Below, in pieces: positions 42,237 through 55,500 of a stretch of DNA of 64,000 nt. This DNA comes from Lumbricus rubellus (lineage: Eukaryota; Annelida; Clitellata; Crassiclitellata; Lumbricidae): positions 15,980,671 through 16,044,670 of the forward strand of contig OX243822.1 in the NCBI GenBank assembly GCA_945859605.1, in the 5' to 3' direction. Below the pieces are notes generated by a model, which was not told the origin of the DNA, did not search any database, and was given only the letters and a program-made list of their open reading frames with translations. Both the position numbers and the translations under genes were made by a program. Numbering within the stretch: position 1 is the first letter of the stretch; the number at the start of each line of letters is the position of its first letter.

Positions 42237-43553
42237 TATTATCATCATTATTACTAAATAGCGGGTAGCGACACTAACGGGTCTGATCGGTTTTTCTTGG
42301 CATCTGCTGCGGCAAGATCTTTACATCTACGGATGGTAACTTCAAGATGACTTGTCTTTGGATTGTAGTTGATGCCGAATTGAATCTCTCCAGTCACAGC
42401 GATCTTTCCGTAGTTCACTTCACCAGCACAACTGTAATAGCTCATTACGCTCTCAGTGCTGCCCTAGAATACAAGCATATCAATTATTATATGCATGTAC
42501 AGGGTGGGCCATAAAAAAGACCTCTAAAACCGTCTTTTTTTATGGCCCACCCTGCAAAATTGTGGGTATCTGAAGAGTTAAACTGTATTTCTCAATAGCC
42601 TCGAAAATCTAATTGCATCAATTAACGAGTCAAATTATTGTCGATTTCGTCAATTGAAATTTGAAAATACTCATTAACTGCTGTGGATCAAGACAATCAA
42701 GACTTCAAACATATCTATTAAACAACACAACTTCGAATCGTGAATTAAAACAAATCCATCAAACTGCCACGCTGCAACTCCAAACTAAAATAACCACCAA
42801 GAACTGAAACAGCAACGCAAGTTGAAACCGTAGTTCAAAATAAAACAGCCCAAAACTGAAACAGTAACTTCAAACTTCGGAACTGAAAACAATAACTAAA
42901 ACAGCTCAAAACTGAAACTGCAAATTAAACTTAAACAACCCAGAACTTAAACTGTAACTTAAACTGAAACAACCCTGACTTGAAACAGTATCCCAAATCA
43001 AGACAACATGGAATAGAAATAGCAATGTTAAACTTAAACAATCTAGAGCTGAAACGATGTTAAGCAACGTCGTCATGCATCAACAAACCGTCATGGCCGA
43101 AAGTCGACCGAGGTTTGTTAGAAAAGGCGGAGAAATATCTTCTCGTTGAAAACTTCGCTCTGAATCAATTTCGTCCAAGCTCTTCATGGAATGCGCATCG
43201 CTAGATGGAAACTAAAACCAACGACAACCGACTTTAATTAGACCGACAACGTATGAAAAATTGAAAAAGCAGGATCCAAGTTAATTTTGAACATATCTAC
43301 TTTGAGTCAATTATAAATCAAACCGATACAGCACCCACCTGGCTAGCAACAATAGTACCACAAATACTACCAATAATAATAATAATAATAATAGCAATGA
43401 AAACAATAATAATAAAAAATAAGTTAGTGGGGACAATGGTCGGTAGATCCAGAATGGCTGTTATTCTTCTAATTGTTTCTGAGAACCTTGGGGGATCATT
43501 TTTACCTTGAGTGAAAAACTATAATAATAATAGTAATAATAATAATAATAATA

Positions 43554-43595
<42 letters not shown>

Positions 43596-46500
43596 CAACA
43601 TTCAACCTCACTACAGCAACATTGTAAAATGCATCAATTGCAGTTCGATGCTTAGCATCACATACAATATCAATTTCAATATCTCTGGATTAATAAATGA
43701 TTGACTGATTGATTGATTGATTGAAGCATGACGGGTGTGCAAGTCAAACTCCATGACAAGTTCAGCTGAACCAAGAAGGAACTGGTGAACCAGTAAATGC
43801 CAGTCAGTCAGTTCGTGAAATTCTCGAGGCTTATAAAAGATCCACCACCTTCAAAAGAGACCATTCATAAATGACGTCACACACCAGGCTGGGGGGAGGG
43901 AAATGGGCCACAAATTTGCGACGATGTGTGATGGTCCATTACTAGATATCATATGACTTTTGTGATGACATGTAGCAATGAGTAGGGTGGTAAAAATCAT
44001 AAAAAATTGCGTTACGTCGTTATGGACGACCCCCAAACATGACAATGCTTACTACTGCCTCTTCCTTGTCTGCAACGACAGTAATCTGTGGAACCGAAGA
44101 CAATGCACCGGTGGAACGAGGCACCACCACGCTCTCCAGCGACTCTTCTTCTTTCGGTGGAAGCGCCGTCTGGTTCCCTGGAGCCTCTTTTGTCCACGAT
44201 GGCTGGAAACCGGTTGCGGGTTTCGTCTGCTGAGGCGTTGAAGTGGCAACGCTGGTTCCAGGTGGTCGCTGTTGCTGACTGGGAGGCGTGGAACCAGCAT
44301 GGGCGGAGGAGGAGGAGAAGGGGGAAGAGGTCGGCTGACCCGGATGTTGATTCTGTTTCGGAGGGGTTGGTGACGTCTTCATCTGGAATGCTGAGACGGT
44401 CTTTAACGATTTCCCTGTTGCCAGAAAAAGCAAAAGATTATCTGACTAGTAATTAATTATTACACAGACAATGGTAGCCAAGTAAATTAAGTCTCTTGAA
44501 GTCGTGAAACTCCAAGTCCAAGTCTTACAATGAGAAAAAAGTTGGTCAGTCTCAGACTCAGTGTCTAAGTTCTGCTCGATGATATAGTATCAAATAAATT
44601 AGTGACTAATATTAACAAATTCGTGACTCATATTAAATAAACTAGTGACTCATATTAAATAAACTAGTGACTCATATTAAATAAATCAGTGACTCATATT
44701 AAATAAATTAGTGTCTCATGTTAAAAAATTAGTGACTCATATTAAATAAATTAGTGACTCATATTAAATAAATTAGTGTCTCATATAAAATAAAATAGTG
44801 ACTCATATTAAATAAATTAGTAACTCATATTAAATAAATTAGTGACTCATATTAAATAAATTAGTGACTCGTTAAAAAAATTAGTGACAGTCACTCAATA
44901 GTAGTAGAAGCAGGTTAGTAAAAATAGTTCAATTCCAGCTTGTACAGAGAAATATAAAAGGCCATTGTCAAACGGGAACAGATGAAGTCATGCCAGTCAA
45001 CATGACATACTGTCACTGTCATCTTAACCAGTGTCACCTGGGCAAGATGACAGTCAGAGTCATGTAACTATCAGAGTCAGAGTCAAATAGACAGAAGCTA
45101 TAGCCATCATCATAAATTCAGATACTGAAATATGTTAGTGAAACTTTGAAAAGTCTAAACTCACACTCCCTAGGCAACTCTCAGACAAATGTAAAACTAA
45201 AACCAATGACAAATTCATAACTCCAACATGTCCCAGTAAACTTAAACAATGTCAAACTCAAACCATTGATGTCAAACTCAAACCAATGTCGAACTCAATT
45301 CAAAGTCAAACTCAAAACAAAGTCAAACTCAAAACAAAGTCAAACAGAACCGCAACTCTGACTTTCTTGGTAATTGAACCAGAAGAAATTCTAAAGTCAT
45401 AACTCCAACATTCTTTGGCCAGTTGAACTCAAACTCGGTCACGCATCAAAGTGAAAATAAACAGAATTTCACAACAAAAGATATCATAATGCCGTAAAAA
45501 CTTGTGGTCAAAGCCATAATATTATTCAGAAACATCACCAGTAGTGATGTTTGTGAATTATGATGCTTCTAAAACTCTGACCAACGAAATCAATTCAAAG
45601 AAACAATAAACACATGAGTACGATACAACCATTGTTAGGCCTAAAAAAATGTTGTGTTTCCGGTAACAGAGCTAGAAAAAATTGGGTAGGTAGGTCGGAA
45701 AATATTTTTATTTTGTAAAATATTTTTATGCAGTGACTATCCGAAAAAGTATACCCCACTAGTCTTTTTTGCACGCTGAAACAAAGTACGTGTTCTAAGC
45801 TAGTATAAACTGCCTATTTCCCGACTGTCTGCACCTAAAACTGCTCTAGAAACAGTCCTATTAATTTCATTTTGTTGACGTCTCTTATGTTATGTCAATA
45901 CAAATTTTTTTTTTAAATTTGAAAGAAAATTTAACTTTAAAAAAAAAGTTTAAGAAAAAAATTTTACAAAAATATTTGGGTCGCGGCCGTAAAAATGGGT
46001 CGGTCGGGTTACCGGAAACACAACATTTTTTTTACGCCTTAACTGGATCCAGAAAATGGTCTCCATTGAGTTGGTTCATGTCGAAAGGCATCCATCTCCA
46101 CGATCCACATTCTTTCCAACGATATCTTTCTCCATTTTCCGTCACTGGTCATTTCAAGGATATGCAAGGTCAACAATTTATGGTATGGTATGAAATAATC
46201 AAGAGGGTATATTGGCAAGGTATCGGTAAGGTCCCACAACCGGAGTTAGTGACTGAGGTATAGGTAAGGTATAGTAAGGTCCTAAAAAACAACAGAGTGT
46301 TAGCTAATTTAAGGCGGCTGGGGTAAGGCATCAACGAAATGTCACTTAAAAAAGGTAGGGAGTATCTCAATGAGGTAAAGCACAGCAAAGTCACTGTTTT
46401 CGATGAAGCTTACCTAGGAGAGTTGTGCATACTTCAGCCAAGGTAGACAAACTGGCATAAAACAATCCTGAAGATCCTCACATTTTCTTGTGGCTCACCT

Positions 46501-49500
46501 CACATAGCTGGATGACGAACTGTTCATTTTACACATGAGCTCCTCATTAAAGTTCCCGATAATGGGTGATATAATATCCCAAACCACCACATCACCACCA
46601 ACTTCTTTATTGACGCTCCATCCCTTGATACTTTCTCGTTTGGGGAAACTTTGGGTAAAATTAAGTGAACATATTAATGCTAATTAAAATCTTGACATGT
46701 TTAAAGCATTACTTAAAAGCCAAGCACAGGGCACCAGCTCATGGGTGTTGTGTCGTGCAAGGACGGGTTGTACAAAGATGTTCGTGTTCAGTTAACAGGA
46801 GACCAACGAGAGAAGGAGACAGAGGAACTGCTAAGGTGTGTTCCATCATGGATGGGATGAGAAAGATTGGAGGGCAGAGAGGTATAGGAGCGCCTCTGAG
46901 TAGTTTTTACTTGAAGGAGCGCTATATGAATGTCAAAATGAATGAATGGGAGTTGTACATTCTTCTTCACAGTTCTTATCCTAATTCCTCCCTTCACCCT
47001 ACTTCCCACCCCGTTTCAACTCTAAACCTCATCCACCCTACCTGTCTAACTACTCGCCTGACGCTCTGGATATCGACACTCTGCCTATAGACTGTTTTGA
47101 TTGAGCGTCTGTGAATAAGCTGGCTCCTGTGACTTAGCTTTTGTGGGCGCTGTAGAAGTTCCAAGTTCACGATCATGATTATTATACGGTAGATCTGCCT
47201 ATCTGAATCCTTGGAAGAAGTGAGACATTAATGATTATATTAAAAATTATCATAATTATTTTATTTTCTACTGGCATATTATACATAAATAGCATGTGGG
47301 GAGTGGTGGTGTAGTGGTGGGTTCGGTGCCTTGCAGCCAGAGAGTTCCAGGTTCGAATCCACCCAAAGCAGCCACGTAGGGACCTTGAGCAAGTCCTTCG
47401 GCGAAATTCTGCACTGAGTAAGGTTAGGTGACCAGGGTGTTAAACCGTTTTGTACTATTATTATTATTATTTATGTATTATTATTTATTTTTGTTTCTCG
47501 AATTAGCTATAGCGCTCCGCTCTATCTACTCGGAAGCACTCCCAACTACAGTGCAGACACTGCAGTGCAGTTTCACGCCGCAGTGCACAAGCAATTGCAA
47601 GTGAAGGTGGGTATGCAAACTATGCATGCAAGTAGCTAGATGCTTAGCATGGCATAGAACCTCAAAAAGAGCACCACCTGTTCCAGTACCACCTGTACCA
47701 GTACCACCTGTTCCAGTATTACCTGTACCAGTACCACCTGTTCCAGTACCACCTGTACCAGTACCGCTTGTTCCAGTACCACCTGTTCCAGTCTAATTGG
47801 CGTTAAAAGTTCACTGCAAGCAAAAATGCTCAGAAAATAACAGAAGTCACCACCACTCATCAACACATCTGTCGCATAACAAATGAGCATATTTATTAAT
47901 ATTTAATACAAAATCAATACATGTCACAAAGTAGTTTCACCAGCGTCAATGTTTCTAATTAACTCAAAAAACGACGTAACAACATCACAAACAATTTCTG
48001 CAGTTTTTTTCGTGCCAAATTAGTTCATTCACCGCTGTGGAATGGGTCAAAACGAACCAACCCATAAGAACAATGGAAATTCAGATCAATAAGAAACCAG
48101 CTTATAATAATATAATTACAAAAACAAACTAACACAGATCTTTCGGAGCTGAAAATAAAATTAAAACAATGCAAACAATATAATTAAGGAGGGTATGACA
48201 TGCTAGAAGCACAAGATAAATGGTTTACAATTAAAATTACAATGGTTTACAAGGATTCAAATAGCACGCCTTCAAGGTTACTACTCAGGATCGCTCTCGA
48301 CCAAACCTCCTTGGCTAAAGATGACAGGATCAAGATTGTGATGGAATCTAAATCAAATCAAATTTATTACTCCCATAAAAGAAAAAAATATAGACAGCAA
48401 TTACATATGACTGCTAATAAAGCTAAGAATGTTAGGTATAAATACATGTGTAAACGAGTAGCAATTCCAGGGAAGCAATAGGAGCCCCAGAAGGGAAGAT
48501 CCCACTAGTTAGGGGCCCTAGATAAATGATTATTCATGACAAAGATGCTGGATAGATGACGCAAGTCTTGTTAGTAACAAAGTGGGAGATTTGCATGTAG
48601 CTGTGTGTTTAGTGAAGGAGTAATGAATCTAGGATAGGGTAAACCTGAAAACTCAGGCAATGAGCTCTAGGTAAATCAATTAATCTGTTTAGTTCTCCAT
48701 TCATCCTCTGTCTCTAGGTCTTTATGTCTCATTATCTTTGGCTCAGTTTCGATCATTTGACTCAATTGGTCCTTCTCTTTGGAATGCGCTTTCTCTTTTT
48801 GTTCGCTATACACCTCTATCTGGCAGTCTCTCTTCTTTCTTTTAGCTTCTCAAAACATGTTTCTTCTCGCAGGGCCTTACACACTGGGAGTACATTGGCT
48901 CACCCTACTAGAAACGCTTAATGAATATTTAAATACAATACAATATGTCAGCAACACCAGCCCCACAAAGAACACTCTCTTGACATCTCTTGAGTAGGTC
49001 TCCTGAAATAGTGCTATATAAATTCTAAGAATGATTCTCAGATATTCTTAAAGCTTTCTGGCTCAAGTACATATTTGATCACAGCAAATAACCAACAACC
49101 AAACACCTTGCAAAACGCAACGTGTAACCAACATTTGCAACAGGAATGGAGCAACCAATGCGCATGCGAAATGGTTGTTATTGTCCAGACAACAAGAGAA
49201 GTCAATTAGGTACAATGTAATAATTAGTACGGTACAATGCAATCAGTACGGTGTAATTAGTACAGTGTAAATAATACAATGTAATCAGTATGATGTAATT
49301 AGTACCATGTAATTATTGCAGTGTAATCAGCACAATTTAACTAGTACTATATAATTAATAATTTGTAGTGTAATTAGTACCATGTAATTAGTACAGTGTA
49401 ATTAGCATAGTGTAATTAGTACAGTGTTATTAGTATGATGTAATTAGTATGGAGTAATTAGTATGATGTAATTACGATGTAATTGCAATTAGTGCAATGC

Positions 49501-52500
49501 AATTAATGTGGTGTAATTGGTATGATGTAATTAGAACAATGTAAATAATGCAGTGTAATTGGTATGATGTAATTAGTATGGAGTAATTAGTATGATGTAA
49601 TTACGATGTAATTGCAATTAGTGCAATGCAATTAATGCGGTGTAATTGGTATGATGTAATTAGTACGGTGTAAATTAATCAAATGTAATTAGCACAATGC
49701 TGAGTAAGATCAGTGCAAAAAAATTAGCGCAACAACAGTCTTAAAAAATAAAACAAGCAATGCAAATCATTTGTTAAAATAATCTTAGCTTAAAGCAAAC
49801 AAGGCTAAATCAATGCAATGCAAATCATTAGCTATTTATAACTTAGTCTAGGGGAAAACAAGGCAAAACAAATGGATGCAACTCATTAGTTAAGTCTTGG
49901 ATTAATTAGCAAAAATTATATACAGGAACTCGAAACAGCTTACTATAAAATTAGTATAAGAACACAAGTTCCAACTTTGTTCATATTTCTACATCTAAAC
50001 TCCACCCCAACAACTCATTTATGCAATTATATACATGTGTATGACTGTATGTGTGTGTTCCACCCCAACAACTCATTTATGCAACTATGTACATGTGTAT
50101 GACTGTATGTATGTGTTGTGTGCACCAGTATTTATCTGTATGCAAGTGTGAACGTATATTACTACCCTGTACAACAGTGTACACTGTGTACAGCTGCATA
50201 TGCATTTTTTTGCACACATGTGCATCTACAATTCTACATAGTGGTCTTACAACATGTGGCACATTGGTCTAACAACATGTGGAATAGTGGTCTAACAGCA
50301 CATGGTATAGAGGTCTAACAACATGTGGCATAGTGATGTAACAACATGTGGCATAGTGGTGTAACAACATGTGACACAATGGTCAACAACATGTGACATA
50401 ATGGTCAGTTCAATAGCACATTGTGTCTGTCACCCAACTACTGACAGTTTGAGCCTGAGCAGAGTTATTTCACATAACATCCTCAGACAAAACGTTTGTG
50501 CACACTTGTTTCACATGTTGGATTAATTCAGATTTAATGACAACATGTACAACACAACTGCAATAAATAAATACAAAATAAATTATCTTATTTCAAGCCT
50601 ATTAGATTACGATAGTCATAGCACCCTTGAGTAAGTCTTTAAAGGTGCCGTTACATACGCTCAAGTCAACGCATGCAAATGAAAAATTGGATTTCCAAAA
50701 ACAATAACAATGTGATAACAATGTTAATAATGCCCGGATTGCCAAGGCAACCACCAGATGAGATCATTCTCCAAGATGATATACAACTTACAACACACAT
50801 AATCATAAATTTATAATTTCCGCGTTTGAGTGATCAATTCAGCAGCACATTTTCCACAACAAACTCTAGATAAATAGCTGGAAGGCAGAGGATTGTGGGA
50901 AGAAATTCTAGCAGAGGTGCAACTTTCATTTTCGAGTGCAATGCCTGTGATGTAGAGGAGCATATCTCTAACATATCAACATATCTCTACAGCCTACACA
51001 CGAGGCCATTCTAGATGCTTTTATGAAACAATATTAAATGAGTAGAAAATGAAATGGGTTTTCAAAAAAAGCCTGGGCAAGAAAGAATAGCAAGCAAAGG
51101 CTGACCATAAAATAAAGAGACAGCTGTACAGAAAACATGCTTTCCAAAGATGCACTAACACATTTGAAACCAAGAATACGTCTTAAAAGCCCACATTTAA
51201 CTCATCCAAGCTTATCTAAACTGCATAACATTGCATGAAAAATACTCCAATTTGTTTGATCGATCAAATTATTTAACTCAACAAAGAACCAGATGCTTTG
51301 CAAGGTGCATAGGAATGGTAGTTGCAGCAAAAAACAATATGGTAATTACACCAGAAATATTGGCTCCTAAATGCCTCTGCCCCATAACTCTGAATTGTGG
51401 CAATCAGTTGGAAAATTAAGAATAAATGTATTAACAACGTTGTTTTAAGTTGAACGCCCAGAAAACAAGCAAAACCTTCACCGAACAAGGCATAGCACAG
51501 GTCTACGGCTAAACATACTTTTTAGGTTAAATGCTTCTATGGAGTGGTGACAAACCACGTAAAGTCTAAACTTTCGCATCTATTCTGTTTCGTTTATATT
51601 CTATTGAATATTTTCACCTAATGATGTGAAGTTCCCAATAAATAATACTATCCTAAATGTTCTCAGCCATAACATTCCCTTAAAGCAAAATAAATACTGT
51701 GACTTGAAAGTTACGTGCACCCAAATAAATTAATCTTATAATATTTTCCTAAGCCAAACAAATGCTGCAAATCTCAGCTGTGGCCAGCATACGACTGTTT
51801 TAAATATTATGAATTACAGCACTCCCTAAGAAAGGTTAACTGTACCCTCAGGGGTGCAATGTTCCCTTGCAAAGATATATCTTACTTATAAGGTTAGATA
51901 CTCCCACTAAGGTTAAATGTGCATTACAAGCTGGAAATTTCCTGTAATATTTTATCAGAGCTGTTTTTAACAATCGGAGGACAATGAACTTTTGGTCAGT
52001 TTTAACTGTACAGAAGTGCTTCTACAACTGCACATTTTGTGCACAACTGCACGTTAAAAAAGCCCTGTATTTTATGTTCCCTCAAAAGTAAAACATTCCC
52101 TAAAGCCAAAACAAGCTCCAAGGAAGAACCTAAAGCTGTAAACTGCTCATGAGTATATCGATACATCTACTCAACCAAAACTTAAAACCGAACTTCAAAA
52201 ACATTCATCTGGCAAAGACAATACCAAATGAAAGTGCATGCATCTCATAATAGTCAAAAATTCTCCATTCATTTTCATCTGCAGATTCATTCAAGTATTT
52301 ATATAGCGCCTCTTCAAGAAAACTACTCAGAGTCGCTCCCGACTCCAGTACGACCAAACAGAGCAGTTTTTAACCAGAATAAGTCATCCGTATCAACGCT
52401 CAGGCGTAAAACCGAGCAGACTCAACAATCGTCGCTCAAATAGTCCGGCTCCGTGTGCTCGCTGATAGCGCTCAGCAAACTCTCGTTGTCATCGTCGTCA

Positions 52501-55500
52501 TCTTCGTTGGAAGCAATCGTGACTTCGCGGACGCCAAGCCTACGATTGGCCAACGTCCTTCGGAACTTCTGCCTGGAAACGGGGAATCCCCGGCCGATAA
52601 CAACAGACGGCTGGGAAAAACCGACGGCATTGTCTAGTTCCGACAACGGGGAATGCGGAGGACTTCCTGTCACGTCGGAAGACTGAGACAGACACGTCGA
52701 TAACATGTCGCGAAGAGACGTCAGGTCTGTGGAGTGAGACTCCGAAGTCCCAAACGAGTAAAGTCCGGGCGGTATGTCATCCTCGTAGCTTTCTGCGACT
52801 CCGAAATCGTCCGATCCGTCCAGTTCACCCGCGTCCCACTCAAGGTCGTCGAGAAAGAAATTGCTGTGGCTGAATCCGTCGGAAGCCCCGTACGAGTCCT
52901 CCGTCCCGTTATCTTCCACTTCGTCCCAGGAATGTTTCGACGGGGATTTAACGTGTTCTCCCGCTGCCGTCCGCTGAAAAACAGAGTTCGCTATAGAGTC
53001 GTCAAAGTTTTTTCCCAATAAGTCGAATCTGTCTTTGTCGATGTCGAATATATTCTCATCGAAAGCGGGATTGAAATTATTCGAATTGTTAATATTGTTC
53101 GCTAATACTGAGCTGTCGACGAGAACGGTTAGGTCGCGTTTGTTCCTGAGGTCATCGTGGGTTTCGGATGAAGATCGGTGCCAATCTGTATCCCTCGATA
53201 CGGCAGAAAAAGGGTGGGATGCGGAAGATGGGTTGAAGGCAGAAGTAGGCTGATATGATGGGGAAACTTGTGTGTTCTCGTTGTACGAGTCACTTCCATT
53301 CGAATGCAAAGAATTTCTCTCTTCTGTTAAAGCAGTTCTGCTGTCCGGCGATTTTTCGTAATCCGTGACGCTGCGTCCGTATTTTGCCAGCAGAGCCCCG
53401 ACCTTTGACCTTACCGAGTCCTGACCTCCGACCTGACCTCCGGCCGAGCCGTTGCTACAGTTGGTGTTAAGTACGATGATGGGGTCACGCGTGGATGAGT
53501 CTCCTACCAGCCGGTCATCTACGGCGTCTTTAGATACAGGACCAGATGATGAAGTACCATGAGATGATGTCTGGATGCTCATCACATCTTCACCAGATGA
53601 TGAAGTACCATGAGATATCATTTCTTCACTAGATGACAAAGTACCATGAGATATCATTTCTTCACTAGATGACGAAGTACCATGAGATATCATTTCTTCA
53701 CTAGATGACGAAGTACCATGAGATATCATTTTTTCAATAGATGATGAAGTACCATGAGATATCATTTTTTCACTAGATGACGAAGTACCGTGGGATATCT
53801 CGTTGTTCATCACATCTTCACCAGATGATGAAGTACCATTACATGACATCTGATTGCTCATCACATCATCACCACTAGAGCAAGATTCCACAATATCTCC
53901 ATTCACATGTTGGCATACAGTTACACCTTCATTCAAGCACAAGACCAAATTACTCGCAAAATGATCAGACGTCAATAAATCAACGTTGGCATATTCGTTT
54001 ACTGGATGAGCAGCAACATTGTCTAGCGGTTCTGTGAGCTCAGAAACGGATGTGCGCTTGCCTTGCGAGTCTAGGGAACGCTCACAATTCATGGCGAGCA
54101 CAGTTGAATTTGTAACATCCTCAGAATCAGTTGGATGATGATGAGTGGGTGAACTGGTTGAACTACTTGCAGGATGTGAAAACAAATCTTTACAATCATC
54201 CACAATTGTCAAAGGCATTGATCTCTCATTTAAATTGTTATAAACAGGCAGCAGTCCTGATGAATCCTTACAGATACCTCTTTCAAATGGAACCACCACA
54301 TCTCTGCTCTCATTCGCAGAATCATCCACACGCTCCGCACAGTACAGCGTGTGAACCTCTACATCGGAATATTTCACAATTTCTTCGCACTTATTGCACA
54401 CACGGAACTCTCTATCAACCTCGTCTTCAAACACCGAGTCATCATTGGGATCGTAAAGTGATCCGCACTCTTTCACTTTCTGCCCACAAGCCGACATGGC
54501 ACATTGCTCAACATCCTCCGACAAATCCTCATCTCTTGTTAAAGCATAAGACCCGTTCAAATCTGCAAGACGATTAGTTAGCGCTTCAATTCCTTTCGAT
54601 ACCATGTGTGCCGACCAGTAAGACTCCTCAAGCTGCCTAGATACACCACTTTCAGATCGATCAGCGGGTAATACTTCATCTGGTATCTCAACTTCTCCCT
54701 TATCTAAATTCCTGATCTGTTCCAACCCAGAAAACCTTCTTGACCCAACATCAGTTTCAGTTCGCTCGGCTGCCAGGCTATTCTTCAGTCGTTCAAGCGC
54801 CAAAAAAACACCAGGGACGATAGAATCTTCAATCGACTCCAAGTCCAGATCGGCAGAACAGTTGTGATTCATCACATGCCCACATGCACCCATTGTCGTG
54901 GCATCACCCATTGTCGTGACATCACCCATTGTCGTGACATCACCCATTGTCGTGACATCACCCATTGTCGTGACATCACCCATTGTCGTGACATCTCCCT
55001 TTAGTTCAGACGCCCCTAACTGGGATTCTCCTCCAAGAACCGTAACCACACGAGGAAATGCAAATTCCGTTGAATTGTGATATGCTTCCGGAACATGTTC
55101 GGAGCCAGCGCAGGCGTGCGTTGCTGGCTCCCCGCTATTTTTACCCGCGGAGAATGTCAGAAAAGCCGGCTGTGGAGAATGACTCGCCGACCACATTTCC
55201 GAGCCATCTGGAGGAAGAAACGAAAACAAAAATAAGGAAATATTAGCAGGCAAGCAGAGAAATGTTAATGTCAGACAGATAGTGTGTAAAGCGTTGGGTT
55301 AGAGCATGCTCAAACTTCTACAAGGCATTCAACATCAACTTCAACAGAGCTGGACGACGACGGCCAACAATAAAAAATGTTTTTCATTCATGCACCCCAG
55401 TCGCGTTGCGGCGTTTCCCGTTATTTTTTACTGGAAAAACTGGTCCTGCAGGTTTTAAGAGAATTAAGAACACTTTGTCGCAAAACTTTACTTAAATTTT

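Larger units (their letters stand above)
44415..52421. other. 8-kb Slp intron 4, repeat-filled
   Basis: No exon recognised between the giant exon and exon 5. I cannot exclude small linker exons. Contents listed separately: 22-bp array, Harbinger-like MITE, SINE fragments, a 30-bp array, GTAATTAG repeats and a 23-bp array. Confidence 0.6.
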
